45,942 bases of DNA from JBGSOV01 sp964558715 (lineage in GTDB: Bacteria; Patescibacteriota; Gracilibacteria; CAIRYL01; GCA-016699755), in contig CAZLFD010000005.1 in assembly GCA_964558715.1 (NCBI GenBank), positions 1 through 45,942 on the forward strand, in the 5' to 3' direction. The translations under genes and the position numbers were made by a program. The notes under the pieces were generated by a model, which saw only the letters and a program-made list of their open reading frames with translations, searched no databases and was not told the DNA's origin. Below are positions 1-8,168 of this stretch, in pieces. Position 1 is the stretch's first letter. Each line of letters starts with the position of its first letter.

Positions 1-17
1 CAGAATGTCGCGAAGTC

Positions 18-52
18 GAAGCCACGGAGCTTTAGCCCGTGGTTTCAGTTCA
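18..52 (+). mobile_element. IS200/IS605-type transposon end (hairpin)
   Basis: A 10-bp stem (positions 18-27 pairing with 37-46, one G.T pair) carries a 9-nt loop with an inner GC/GC pair, and the stem is followed by AGTTCA. The core CCACGG / GCTTTAGC / CCGTGG and the trailing TTCA strongly resemble the right-end subterminal hairpins recognised by HUH transposases of IS200/IS605 elements. The tnpA/tnpB body would lie to the left, outside the window. Family assignment is by resemblance only. Confidence 0.55.
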
Positions 53-83
53 CTTTTACTTTTACTTTTACTTTTTACTTTTA
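51..83. repeat. Short tandem repeat, ACTTTT unit
   Basis: Five consecutive copies of ACTTTT, one lengthened by an extra T, directly abut the IS-like hairpin. It is a simple low-complexity repeat with no visible coding role. It could be slippage at a former insertion junction. Confidence 0.7.
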
Positions 84-86
84 CGG

Positions 87-592
87 ATAAAAAAATGCCC
101 AAAATGCAGTACTTATCGTGTTCAGAAATAGGGCAAGAAGAACGAATTACAAGAGTGGAAATGTTATGACTGTAGATATAGGTTCCGGAACAAAAGAAAG
201 GTCTCTGGCAAAAAAACAGAGGGGCGATATTGCCGCATTTCAGAAATACACAAAGGGACAGCAGACACTAAATGCTTTGGCCAAAGAAAGAGGTGTCACA
301 TCACGAACGATGAGGAAAAGATTCGACGGACTCACGGTTGTGACTGGTGAATGTATCATCAAGAAAATGGAGATACACCCATGAAAAACTGAGAAGTGCT
401 TTTAATTCTTTGAGGCGGAATCTTCCGTATTTGTACACCTATCAAAAACATCCGGACAAAAACATACCAAATACGACAAATGCTTGTGATGGGTTTTTCT
501 AACATCTAAAAGAGCGTCTCAAAAGACACAGGGGTCTTTCGCCTAAAAAAAAAGAAGAAGATGACCGACTATCTTTTGGAAAATTGGGATGA
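87..592 (+). pseudogene. Decayed DDE transposase with zinc ribbon
   Basis: Three reading frames must be joined to recover the protein. From about 96 one frame gives a zinc ribbon (CPKC, then 20-odd residues later CYDC, then RFRNKRK) with an internal TAG at 129. Near the A7 run at 210-216 the reading moves to a second frame that gives a helix-turn-helix (QQTLNALAKERGV followed by SRTMRKRFD). That frame stops at 382-384. A third frame from 353 gives RYTHEKLRSAFNSLRRNLP, then NIPNTTNACDGFF, a TAA at 500-502, and HLKERLKRHRGLS, ending at a TGA at 590-592. The zinc ribbon, HTH and C-terminal HLK segment are the order seen in the Zn-binding IS256-like transposases common in Patescibacteria. The middle, where the catalytic DDE core should be, is missing. 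It is a dead copy. Confidence 0.8.
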
Positions 593-652
593 ATAAGACC
601 CCCCCCAAAAAAAATAACTTTATCCCATACTTTACAATCGACTGCATTCTAA

Positions 653-684
653 AAAAGAGCGATGGGAAAACCCATCGCTCTTTT
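653..684 (-). terminator. Bidirectional intrinsic terminator
   Basis: A perfect hairpin (AGAGCGATGGG, loop AAAA, CCCATCGCTCT) is flanked by A-runs on the left and T-runs on the right, so it has a U-tract on either strand. It lies 21 bp past the stop of the minus-strand surface-protein gene and is its evident terminator. On the plus strand it would also close off the transposase remnant. Confidence 0.85.
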
Positions 685-705
685 GCTATCTGGAAGAAAT
701 GGCGG

Positions 706-1644
706 CTATTTTGTCCTCCGAACAGTAGCGACAAGGAGTGTACCGATCAGCGAGATTGCGATTAACAGTATGCTGGCAGAAGGACCAGTTTTTCCGTATA
801 TCTTATCACCTTTATAAGCTTTTTGCTCAGAACCAGGTTCGGAATTCGCAATAAGCTCAGAAACGTCGACTGCCTCTCGCGAAGGGAGGATTTCGGCTGC
901 TCTCTCTGATTCGATGAAATCATCTGTAAGTGGTTCGCTAGTGATGGAAACAGGCTCATTTGCTTCGGAGTCTCGATTATCTGACTCGGTAGAGACTTCT
1001 TCTGCCTGCAGATCGACTTCTGTGATTGGAGAAGGCCCTGCGGTTCCATCAGTAAATGCATCTTCAGAACCTAAATCGTCATCTTCTTGCTCTGCACCCA
1101 CCTCATCTGCCCCTTCGTAATTGTCATCGCCCCCGCTTGCCTCAATCGGTGGCGGAGCGGGAGTTACAATTGGAGTTGAAGTTGGTGTTGAGGTAGCAGT
1201 TGCAGCAGGAACGGGGATGGTCACCGGAGTGACGACAGTGTTGTTCGAGGGATCAGTGTCTGTTTCGGCAGAGGAAATGTTGACCGGAGTAATGATGAGG
1301 TCAGGTGCATCTGGGCTCACGTTTACTGTATATGTGAAGGTACCACCTCCATAGGGAATCAAGTCACCGATAAAACAGAGCAGTTGGTTGCCATCGTCAT
1401 CACATTCTTCAGGAGGGGTGGCCATAGTCTGCAAACCACCACTTGAGTAGCTGTCGCGCAACACAGTTCCTTTGGCGACTTGGCTGCCTCTATTTTCATA
1501 CACAATGGTGTATCGCAAGAGCTTGCCATTTTCGAGGGAACCGGCTGTTTTCGTGACCGATAAATCGACGCCTTGCGCAGATGCAAAAGACAGTGGCATC
1601 ACCGACAAAACCAAAAACAGGATGAGAAAAGATACTATTTTCAC
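706..1644 (-). CDS. Secreted, membrane-anchored DUF11-type surface protein
   Basis: No enzymatic role is suggested; this looks like an envelope-exposed protein. Residues 1-24 are a signal peptide (hydrophobic core, then ASA). Residues about 27-140 fit the DUF11/CARDB-like beta-sandwich repeat: VDLSVTKTAG, then YTIVYENRG, and DTDPSNN near the end; Cys81 and Cys90 could form a disulfide. Residues about 140-285 are a low-complexity linker, first Pro/Thr-rich and then strongly acidic. The C-terminus has KTGPS (285-289), a 19-residue hydrophobic stretch and RRTK, the layout of a sortase-type sorting signal but without a clean LPxTG. The start is a GTG placed about 18 nt after the predicted transcription start, without a Shine-Dalgarno. 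It is transcribed alone, between its own promoter and a strong terminator. Confidence 0.75.
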   Translation of the reverse strand: MKIVSFLILFLVLSVMPLSFASAQGVDLSVTKTAGSLENGKLLRYTIVYENRGSQVAKGTVLRDSYSSGGLQTMATPPEECDDDGNQLLCFIGDLIPYGGGTFTYTVNVSPDAPDLIITPVNISSAETDTDPSNNTVVTPVTIPVPAATATSTPTSTPIVTPAPPPIEASGGDDNYEGADEVGAEQEDDDLGSEDAFTDGTAGPSPITEVDLQAEEVSTESDNRDSEANEPVSITSEPLTDDFIESERAAEILPSREAVDVSELIANSEPGSEQKAYKGDKIYGKTGPSASILLIAISLIGTLLVATVRRTK

Positions 1645-1668
1645 AAGAAGATTAAAAATGAAGACATG

Positions 1669-1696
1669 ATTTTATTCTTTAATTTATTTCTGTCAA
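1669..1696 (-). promoter_or_regulatory. Promoter of the DUF11-type gene
   Basis: On the minus strand a perfect -35 TTGACA (1691-1696) is followed after 16 bp by a -10 TAAAAT (1669-1674). The predicted start point is near 1662, giving a leader of under 20 nt before the GTG start. Confidence 0.7.
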
Positions 1697-1774
1697 GCAA
1701 AACGCGGTGCTTTTTTGTTTATGCGGCTACATCGGCCATCGTTATATTCTTTTCTCTGAGTGCTTGCTATCTGT

Positions 1775-4144
1775 TTATTGAATCTCCTGTTCTGGCTGCA
1801 CGTTACCGTAGTCGAGCAAAAATTCCATGATTTCTTTAAATACCGGAGCCGCCGTGGTAGAGCCCCATGTGCTATCTGCCCCATAGCGCGGGCGGTCAAA
1901 TTTTACGAGCACTAAATAACGCGGTTCAAGCGCCGGTGCATAGCCTGCAAAAGAAGTGATGAACGAGCCTTCACCAGTGGCGTATTTACCATCTGGCCCG
2001 GCAATCTGCGAGGTACCGGTTTTTCCGGCCACACTGTAGCCAGGTATGCGCGCCGGCCACGCCACGCCGTTGTCTACTGCAGAAACAAGCATGTTGGTGA
2101 GTGTTGTCGCTGTATCTGGTGAAAAAATACGCCGCATTTGCTGCGAAGAATACGTAACGCTTTTGCCATTTGGATAGATCTCTTCTTGCACTATCGTCGG
2201 TTGTACAAGCATGCCGCCGTTCGCGAGTACTGCCCATGCACGAATGATCTGCATGGGAGTCACGGTAAGACCCTGACCAAAGCTCGAAGTAGCAAGCAGT
2301 GCGTCAGACCATTCCCGTTTTGGCCGGATTGTACCCGGCTCTTCATCGGCCAGTGCGATATCGGTATACTGCCCGAACCCAAAGCGGTCGGTGAGAAAAT
2401 TGTGCATCACGGATTTTCCTAGTTTGAATGCGATAAATACCATGCCCACATTACTCGAGGTTTCAAGAACGTTCGTCATTGTCTGAATACCGTTATATTC
2501 TCCGAGAGCGGTTTTAATGAGAAAGTTGCCGATCTCTATCGGCCCGTCTTCGTTAAACGTAGTATTTGGCGTTACTTCAGCCGTTTCGATGGCAATCGCC
2601 ATGACAAGTGGCTTGAATACAGAACCGGGCTCGTAGACCTCTTGAATGGTACGATTGACGAATGCACCCGGCCCCAGGCGGTTTCGATACACAAAGAACT
2701 CGGGGTCGAATTCTAGCCGCCACGCTTCATCAAAAGCTTCAAAAGTGGTCTGCTGAAAGCGCCCATGCTCGTCTTTAATAAACAGCGGCGTGGTAGGGAA
2801 GATGTCTTTCGCTTCTTCGGCCTTGGTGCGCTCCAAAAACAGTGCTTCGCCAAAATCATTCGGGTTAAACCCGGGTGAATTTGCCAGGGCGATAATACGG
2901 CCCGTGGTCGGATCCATCACGATAGCTTGGCCAGAGTCGGCTTTAAAGCGTGTTGTCGCTTCGTTTAAAATATCTTCTACTTTTTTTTGCACCACACGGT
3001 CGATGGTGAGCACGATATCGACCCCATCTTCGGCGTTTTGCACAGAAAGCGGATCGATGCCATAGCCCGAAACATCGTTCTGGCTTTCGATCATGCCGTT
3101 TTTTCCCGCTAGCACGCGGTCGAATTTTCCTTCGATACCGTACTGGCCTTTGCCCTCGCGGTTCACAAAACCGATAATCTGCGAAGCCAGCGAATCATCC
3201 GGATAATAACGCCAGTGTTCGGGAATAAGTACTACTCCGCGGAAGTAATCAGGGGTCGGTTCGGCATCCAGTTTTTTGCTGATGATATCCATGCGCGATT
3301 TATTGTATGTCTCTTTTGAAAGCGCCTTAATCTCTCGGATCTGCTCGGTGATTTCAGGGCGAATCTTGTTTTTTAGTTTTACGTAGCGCAAGTCTTTTAA
3401 CTTCATGCGGTCGATCAGTGTCTCTATCGGCATATCGAGTAAAGGAGTAAGAGCGTCGGCGATTTTTTCACGCGCATTCAGGTTTTGTGGCACTTTTGTG
3501 GGGTCGGTGTAGACCAGTGAACTTTCACGGATAATGCCGATACCAGACAGTTTCATGTTGTCGATAGCAGTAAGGGTTTCGTCGTCGACGCCGCTCTTGA
3601 GAGTGATAAAATCGACTTTCTCGCGATTGATCTTGCGGAAGATCGTATCGGCGTAAGCAAGCACGGCTTCTTCGCGAGTCGGTGTCTGCACCAATGGCCT
3701 GGCAAGCGGGTCTTCGCTGTCTGGTTCGATGTATTGCACACTCCCCTCGGGGCAAAATTTCGGCTCTTCTTCGCATGCCGCAAAATCCTCATCGGTGTAG
3801 AGGATTGGCGCGAGTGTATCGGCGACCAAACGCTTATCGGGCGTGACCATCGGGTCGACATAGATGAGGTCAAGCGTGGTATTGGTCGCGAGCTTGATGA
3901 GGTTGCCGGTATCTTGGTCTTTCACGAGAATCTCGCCGCGCCGCGCAGGAATCTCGATACTACTGGTACGCTGCGCGATCGCCTTGTCGAAGTAATACTC
4001 GCCCTGCACCACTTGTAGCTGAAATAAGCGCGCAATCATAACGAGGAACAAGCACGCCGTTATCGCCTGCGCAGCAAGCAAACGGTTGGGAAAATATTTC
4101 CTTTCAAAATTGCGAGGCCTGCTAGTTCCGCGACGTCTTCTCAT
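1775..4144 (-). CDS. Class B penicillin-binding protein (FtsI/PBP2 type)
   Basis: This is a peptidoglycan D,D-transpeptidase anchored in the membrane and acting on the outer face, probably in septal or elongation wall synthesis. A basic N-terminus precedes one membrane helix (about residues 23-45), then a dimerisation/pedestal domain starting at ARRGEILVKD. The catalytic domain has all three motifs: GSVFK with Ser508 and Lys511, SSN at about 563-565, and KTGTS at about 708-712. At 789 residues it is some 150-200 longer than a typical FtsI. The extra length lies in the pedestal region (roughly 85-290), while the C-terminus ends about 80 residues after KTG with no PASTA domain. It sits 23 bp after dut on the same strand and is probably cotranscribed. 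Without mraY/murE-type neighbours, ftsI and PBP2 cannot be separated. Confidence 0.9.
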   Translation of the reverse strand: MRRRRGTSRPRNFERKYFPNRLLAAQAITACLFLVMIARLFQLQVVQGEYYFDKAIAQRTSSIEIPARRGEILVKDQDTGNLIKLATNTTLDLIYVDPMVTPDKRLVADTLAPILYTDEDFAACEEEPKFCPEGSVQYIEPDSEDPLARPLVQTPTREEAVLAYADTIFRKINREKVDFITLKSGVDDETLTAIDNMKLSGIGIIRESSLVYTDPTKVPQNLNAREKIADALTPLLDMPIETLIDRMKLKDLRYVKLKNKIRPEITEQIREIKALSKETYNKSRMDIISKKLDAEPTPDYFRGVVLIPEHWRYYPDDSLASQIIGFVNREGKGQYGIEGKFDRVLAGKNGMIESQNDVSGYGIDPLSVQNAEDGVDIVLTIDRVVQKKVEDILNEATTRFKADSGQAIVMDPTTGRIIALANSPGFNPNDFGEALFLERTKAEEAKDIFPTTPLFIKDEHGRFQQTTFEAFDEAWRLEFDPEFFVYRNRLGPGAFVNRTIQEVYEPGSVFKPLVMAIAIETAEVTPNTTFNEDGPIEIGNFLIKTALGEYNGIQTMTNVLETSSNVGMVFIAFKLGKSVMHNFLTDRFGFGQYTDIALADEEPGTIRPKREWSDALLATSSFGQGLTVTPMQIIRAWAVLANGGMLVQPTIVQEEIYPNGKSVTYSSQQMRRIFSPDTATTLTNMLVSAVDNGVAWPARIPGYSVAGKTGTSQIAGPDGKYATGEGSFITSFAGYAPALEPRYLVLVKFDRPRYGADSTWGSTTAAPVFKEIMEFLLDYGNVQPEQEIQ

Positions 4145-4167
4145 GTGCTATTGAATCAATGACAAGT

Positions 4168-4599
4168 CTAGTGCCCAGTACTACCAAACCCTCCGCGATT
4201 ATTGTTTTTCGAAAGGTCGGCGTCAATGAATTCCGCCTGTTCAGCGCGCACAAACATGCCTTGTGCGATACGGGTGCCCCTAGGGATCGAGACACTTTGC
4301 GCGGTAAAATTGCGCACCAGAATGCGGATTTCATCTTCAGGGCCGCTGTAGTCTTGATCGACAATACCAATACCATGGGGCGGCGACAGGCCGAATTTAC
4401 GCGGTGTACTGCTACGACTGGCAATGATCAATGCATATCCCGGGGGTGTTTCAATAACGAGACCGGTCGGCACCATGGCGATCTCATCGGGGGCAATGAT
4501 CACATCTTCGGCAGTAGCCAGGTCAAACCCGACTGAGCCACCGGTCTGAAATTGAGGGAGCTCGACATCACGGCGAAGTTTGTGAACAGCAACTTGCAT
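4168..4599 (-). CDS. dut: dUTP diphosphatase (dUTPase)
   Basis: It hydrolyses dUTP to dUMP and pyrophosphate, limiting uracil in DNA and feeding thymidylate synthesis; the family is a homotrimer. All five conserved motifs are visible: I GSVGFDL (21-27), II SRSS (61-64), III GIVDQDYSG with the catalytic Asp at about 81 and the base-stacking Tyr at 84, IV RIAQGMF, and V RGGFGSTGH at the very C-terminus. At 143 residues it has normal length. The ATG at 4599 was preferred over the GTG one codon upstream. It is the first gene of a minus-strand pair with the penicillin-binding protein and diverges from valS across a 142-bp gap. Confidence 0.93.
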   Translation of the reverse strand: MQVAVHKLRRDVELPQFQTGGSVGFDLATAEDVIIAPDEIAMVPTGLVIETPPGYALIIASRSSTPRKFGLSPPHGIGIVDQDYSGPEDEIRILVRNFTAQSVSIPRGTRIAQGMFVRAEQAEFIDADLSKNNNRGGFGSTGH

Positions 4600-4710
4600 C
4601 ACGGGATTCTAAGAAAATCTTCTCCGCCAACACTGGCAGAAAACGTAGATGATTTCCAGTAAGAATCTGCCATATTTTTACAGTTCCTTCAGGGCGTCGC
4701 TCGTGCTACC

Positions 4711-4724
4711 ATGTTCGGGAACAT
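4711..4724. promoter_or_regulatory. Perfect palindrome upstream of valS
   Basis: ATGTTC-GG-GAACAT is a two-fold symmetric site in the dut/valS divergent intergenic region, ending 17 bp before the valS start. Its placement fits an operator or a small leader hairpin. No regulator is recognised, so the role is open. Confidence 0.3.
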
Positions 4725-4741
4725 TTATCAGCCCCAAAGCG

Positions 4742-7468
4742 ATGGATAAGGTCTACGAACCGCATCGGCACGAAGATGGCATTTACCAGCAATGGGAAGC
4801 AAGCGGCGCGTTTCAGCCGTCAGAGGATCCAAAGAAAAAACCGTACACTATTCCGATTCCTCCACCGAATGTTACGGGCACTCTGCATGCCGGGCACGCC
4901 ATGTTTATCACCTTGCAAGATATTCTTACTCGTTGGCGGCGGATGATGGGCGATGCCGCTCTTTGGGTGCCGGGCACAGACCATGCCGCAATCGCGACGG
5001 AATCGGTCGTCTTGAAACAATTGGAGATAAAAGACCGTAATAAAGATATCTCGCGCGACAAGTTTTTAGAAGAAGCTCGCAAGTGGACGGAGAAGACTCA
5101 TGCACGAATTACCGAACAAGTGCGCAAAATGGGCGCCAGCTGCGATTGGACACGCGAGGCCTATACGTTCGATGAAACACGCAATCATGCCGTAAATACG
5201 ATTTTTACAATGCTCTACGAGAAAGGGCTCATTTACCGTGGCGACCGTATGGTCAACTGGTCGGTCGGCGCACAATCGGTACTAGCGGATGACGAGGTCG
5301 ATTGGGAAGACCGCACCGACACGTTTTACTCGATCCGCTGCGGTGATTTTATTGTCGGTACCGTGCGCTCAGAAACAAAATGTAGTGATTCGCCACTCTT
5401 CGTCAATTCTCAGGGAGAATACGCCCGCGTCCGCTATACCCAAAAGGATGGCACTAGCGAAACAGTGATTGTTGCCAAGAACCTGTTCGATGACGAACCG
5501 CGCCGCAAAAAACTACTGAACCTGATCGAGCAGGAAGGCACGCAGGTCGAACTGGTGGGGGTAGTGAAAGGCGCCGACTTGGTCGGACAAGAATTCGAGT
5601 ACGATACTTACGCCGCCAAACGTAAGTTTGTGGTAATGGCTGATGACGAAGTCATCGATATGGAAAAAGGCACTGGTGCGATGACGATATCGGTGCTCCA
5701 TTCGCAAGACGACTACGACCTCGCCAAAAAGCATGGGCTAGATGAATATCACTTCCAAAAGATCGATTTTGAAGGAAACATGACCGCTATCGCCGGACCA
5801 TGCGAAGGCATGCAAATCGAAGTCGCGCGCAAAGAGGCAGCCATGGTCATGAAGGCACAAGGCCTGCTCGTGGGAGAGGATAAAAATTATCTGCACCGCG
5901 TACCGGTCTGCTATCGCAGTGGCACCGTGGTCGAGCCGATGGTCAGCCGCCAGTGGTTTGTGGATGTCGAGAAAGAATTTGTCGATGATCATACGGGTAA
6001 GACGACGACGCTAAAAAAGATGACTGCCGATGGGGTGCGTGGTGGCGATGTACAAGTGATTCCTAAGCGTTTTGAAAAGACCTATTTTCATTGGATCGAT
6101 AACCTGCGCGATTGGTGCATCAGCCGGCAGATCTGGTGGGGGCACCGCATACCGGTCTGGTATCGTGGGGAGGAGATGTTTGTCGGTGTCGAGGCACCCG
6201 AGGGTGATGGTTGGAAGCAAGATGACGACACGCTCGACACCTGGTTTTCTTCTGCTCTCTGGCCATTTTCTACTCTCGGTTGGCCCGACGATCATCTCGA
6301 CTATCAGCGATTTTACCCGACGTCGGTACTTGAGACCGGGCACGACATCCTCTTTTTCTGGGTGGCGCGCATGATCATGTTCGGCAAGTTCGCTACCGGC
6401 AAGTATCCGTTTCACACTGTTTATCTGCATGGCCTTGTCTGCGATGCGCACGGACAAAAGATGAGTAAATCGAAAGGCAACGGTATCGACCCGCTCGATG
6501 TCAGCGCTAAGTACGGCACAGATGCCTTGCGGCTTTCGCTGATCATCGGCACCACACCGGGGAACAATGCCAACCTGGGCGAAGAGAAGATCGCCGGCTG
6601 CCGCAACTTGTGTAACAAATTGTGGAACATCAGCCGCTTTGTTTTGGGCCAAGAAGCTTCCGGACAAGACACATCGCAGACGACGGATTTACAAAACTGG
6701 ATCGCTGCCAAAACAGATACGCTGATCAGCGAAGTCACGGCAGACCTAGAAAAATACCGCTTTGGCGACGCCGCGCAAAAACTGTGGGATTTTACCTGGA
6801 ACGAATTTGCCGACTGGGCAGTTGAAGCAGTCAAGGCAGAATCGAATCCTGCTACGCTCGCGGCTCTGCGCAAGAGTCTGGAAGTGCAACTCAAGCTCTG
6901 GCATCCGTTTATTCCATACGTAACTGAAGCAATTTGGACAGCCGGAAAATTTGGTGAGATTCTCCTGATTTCAGAAGAGTGGCCACAAAAATCAGGCAGC
7001 GGTGTCTCAGAAAAGGAGTTCGAAAAAGTCCGAGCCGTCGCCAGTAAAATCCGTAGTATGCGTAAACTCGCCGGCGTCGACCCGACCAAAAAAATCACTG
7101 CGTTTATCATTGGACAAGAACTGGATGTACTGGAGCGCAATGCTGCCATAATCAAATCTTTGACTCGCCTCGAATCGCTTACTTTCGAAACCGATGTGAC
7201 TAAAGTATCATCCGAAGAAGGAGCGACCGATGTTGCCGCCGGGATGACGATATTTCTTCCCAGTGCCGGAATGATCGACGCAGAAGCTGAGTATGCCCGA
7301 GCCAAGAAAGAGCTCGAAGCCGCCAAAGCGCAACTCGCTGGGCTGCATACCAAACTGAACAATGACGGCTTTGTAAAAGGAGCGCCGGCGCAAGTGGTGG
7401 AACAGGCGCAAGCCAAAGCCAAAGAATTGGAGGACAAGGTAAAGACTTTAGAAGCGAAAGCAGGTTGA
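4742..7468 (+). CDS. valS: Valyl-tRNA synthetase
   Basis: This class I aminoacyl-tRNA synthetase charges tRNA-Val. The ATG at 4742 starts the family's normal N-terminus (MDKVYEPHRHEDGIYQQW); an upstream in-frame extension does not resemble it. The HIGH signature appears as HAGH (residues 49-52) after PPPNVTGTL, and KMSKSKGN begins at residue 573. Between them lies the CP1 editing domain, and the segment WCISRQIWWGHRIPVW is typical of Val/Ile enzymes. The C-terminal anticodon-binding domain is followed by the Val-specific coiled coil (about 845-908), rich in Ala, Lys and Glu. The length of 908 residues is normal. Its TGA overlaps the start of the following DNA glycosylase, so the two genes form a translationally coupled pair. 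Confidence 0.96.
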   Translation: MDKVYEPHRHEDGIYQQWEASGAFQPSEDPKKKPYTIPIPPPNVTGTLHAGHAMFITLQDILTRWRRMMGDAALWVPGTDHAAIATESVVLKQLEIKDRNKDISRDKFLEEARKWTEKTHARITEQVRKMGASCDWTREAYTFDETRNHAVNTIFTMLYEKGLIYRGDRMVNWSVGAQSVLADDEVDWEDRTDTFYSIRCGDFIVGTVRSETKCSDSPLFVNSQGEYARVRYTQKDGTSETVIVAKNLFDDEPRRKKLLNLIEQEGTQVELVGVVKGADLVGQEFEYDTYAAKRKFVVMADDEVIDMEKGTGAMTISVLHSQDDYDLAKKHGLDEYHFQKIDFEGNMTAIAGPCEGMQIEVARKEAAMVMKAQGLLVGEDKNYLHRVPVCYRSGTVVEPMVSRQWFVDVEKEFVDDHTGKTTTLKKMTADGVRGGDVQVIPKRFEKTYFHWIDNLRDWCISRQIWWGHRIPVWYRGEEMFVGVEAPEGDGWKQDDDTLDTWFSSALWPFSTLGWPDDHLDYQRFYPTSVLETGHDILFFWVARMIMFGKFATGKYPFHTVYLHGLVCDAHGQKMSKSKGNGIDPLDVSAKYGTDALRLSLIIGTTPGNNANLGEEKIAGCRNLCNKLWNISRFVLGQEASGQDTSQTTDLQNWIAAKTDTLISEVTADLEKYRFGDAAQKLWDFTWNEFADWAVEAVKAESNPATLAALRKSLEVQLKLWHPFIPYVTEAIWTAGKFGEILLISEEWPQKSGSGVSEKEFEKVRAVASKIRSMRKLAGVDPTKKITAFIIGQELDVLERNAAIIKSLTRLESLTFETDVTKVSSEEGATDVAAGMTIFLPSAGMIDAEAEYARAKKELEAAKAQLAGLHTKLNNDGFVKGAPAQVVEQAQAKAKELEDKVKTLEAKAG

Positions 7469-8013
7469 TACAATTAAACTCACATTTTTTCTCGCAACCT
7501 TCTCTCGATGTTGCCCAAGACCTGTTGGGCAAGGTGTTCTCTGTGTACGGGATAAGCGGAATCGTGAATGAAACAGAGGCGTATTTGCCAGATGACCCCG
7601 CTTCGCACAGTTTTGGTGGTAAGACTCAGCGCAATGCAGCCATGTTCGCCAAGCCCGGAACGTTGTATGTATATCGCAGTTATGGCATCCATTTCTGCGT
7701 GAATGTCGCGACCGAGGCGGAAAATGTTGGCGCAGCGGTATTGCTGCGCGGTGTGATTCCACAGCCAGAACACATCGAGACCATTCGCACCCGCCGAGGC
7801 ACAAAAGTAGCAGAGAAGAATTTGTGCAACGGACCCGGAAAACTCACTCAAGCTTTCGCAATCACGCTGCAGCACAATGGTGTTGATGCGACCTGTTCAG
7901 AAGAGACTGGCTTTTTCGACTGTGGCATCGAACCGAAAAGTGTTATTGCCACACCGCGCATCGGCATCTCCAAAAATACAGAGAAGCTGTGGCGATTTGT
8001 GGGGGAATTGTGA
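7465..8013 (+). CDS. 3-methyladenine DNA glycosylase (AAG/MPG family)
   Basis: It excises alkylated and deaminated purines to start base-excision repair. The short 182-residue protein keeps the AAG fold signatures: NETEAY (35-40), in which Glu38 corresponds to the water-activating Glu of human AAG; HSFGGKTQRN from His48; TLYVYRSYGIHFCVNV, which contains the flipping Tyr; AAVLLRG; and NGPGKLTQA near residue 122. The start is TTG, overlapping the valS stop as TTGA; no ATG occurs before the conserved N-terminus, so this start is forced. The coupling to valS seems to be a packing effect with no evident functional link. An inverted-repeat element follows immediately. Confidence 0.9.
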   Translation: MIQLNSHFFSQPSLDVAQDLLGKVFSVYGISGIVNETEAYLPDDPASHSFGGKTQRNAAMFAKPGTLYVYRSYGIHFCVNVATEAENVGAAVLLRGVIPQPEHIETIRTRRGTKVAEKNLCNGPGKLTQAFAITLQHNGVDATCSEETGFFDCGIEPKSVIATPRIGISKNTEKLWRFVGEL

Positions 8014-8020
8014 TTCGGGT

Positions 8021-8106
8021 GGGGTTCCTCCCCTGAGTTAGGGGAGGTTGGGAGGGGTCGCTTTTTTCAACACCCTCTAACACCCCCTGTCTTAGGAGGA
8101 GAACCG
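8021..8106. repeat. Imperfect long inverted repeat (MITE/REP-like)
   Basis: The arms begin GGTTCCTCC and end GGAGGAGAACC and are roughly complementary over about 37 nt. The left arm contains its own perfect 8-bp hairpin (8027-8047, CCTCCCCT / AGGGGAGG, loop GAGTT), and a T6 run follows at about 8062. The region is GC-rich and non-coding. It could act as the terminator of the valS operon, and it looks like a dispersed palindromic element. Confidence 0.6.
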
Positions 8107-8139
8107 CCTCAACTCACCTTTCCAATGTGCCACTTTATA

Positions 8140-8148
8140 TGATATAAT
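8140..8148 (+). promoter_or_regulatory. Extended -10 promoter of the orphan cluster
   Basis: TGATATAAT is a perfect extended -10 (TGn plus TATAAT); the -35 region is poor (TTCCAA at 17 bp). The predicted start point is about 14 nt upstream of the ATG at 8169. The leader is AT-rich with no Shine-Dalgarno. Confidence 0.65.
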
Positions 8149-8168
8149 ACTAAGAAAATAAATACCGA

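Noticed and set aside
51..83. CRISPR-like array at the left edge
   Set aside because: Units are 6-7 bp with no spacers; it is a simple tandem repeat.
599..614. C8A8 homopolymer run as a possible regulatory phase-variable tract
   Set aside because: It lies in non-coding sequence between a dead transposase and a terminator, so length change would affect no gene; it may also be error-prone sequence.
543..734. 63-codon minus-strand frame across the terminator
   Set aside because: It runs through the strong hairpin and overlaps the end of the DUF11-type gene.
6011..6667. 218-codon minus-strand frame inside valS
   Set aside because: Antisense shadow; no domain and no promoter or start signal.
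6421..7473. 350-codon minus-strand open frame across the 3' part of valS
   Set aside because: It is antisense to a clear synthetase core, its translation is Ser/Ala-rich without domains, and openness follows from the codon bias of valS.
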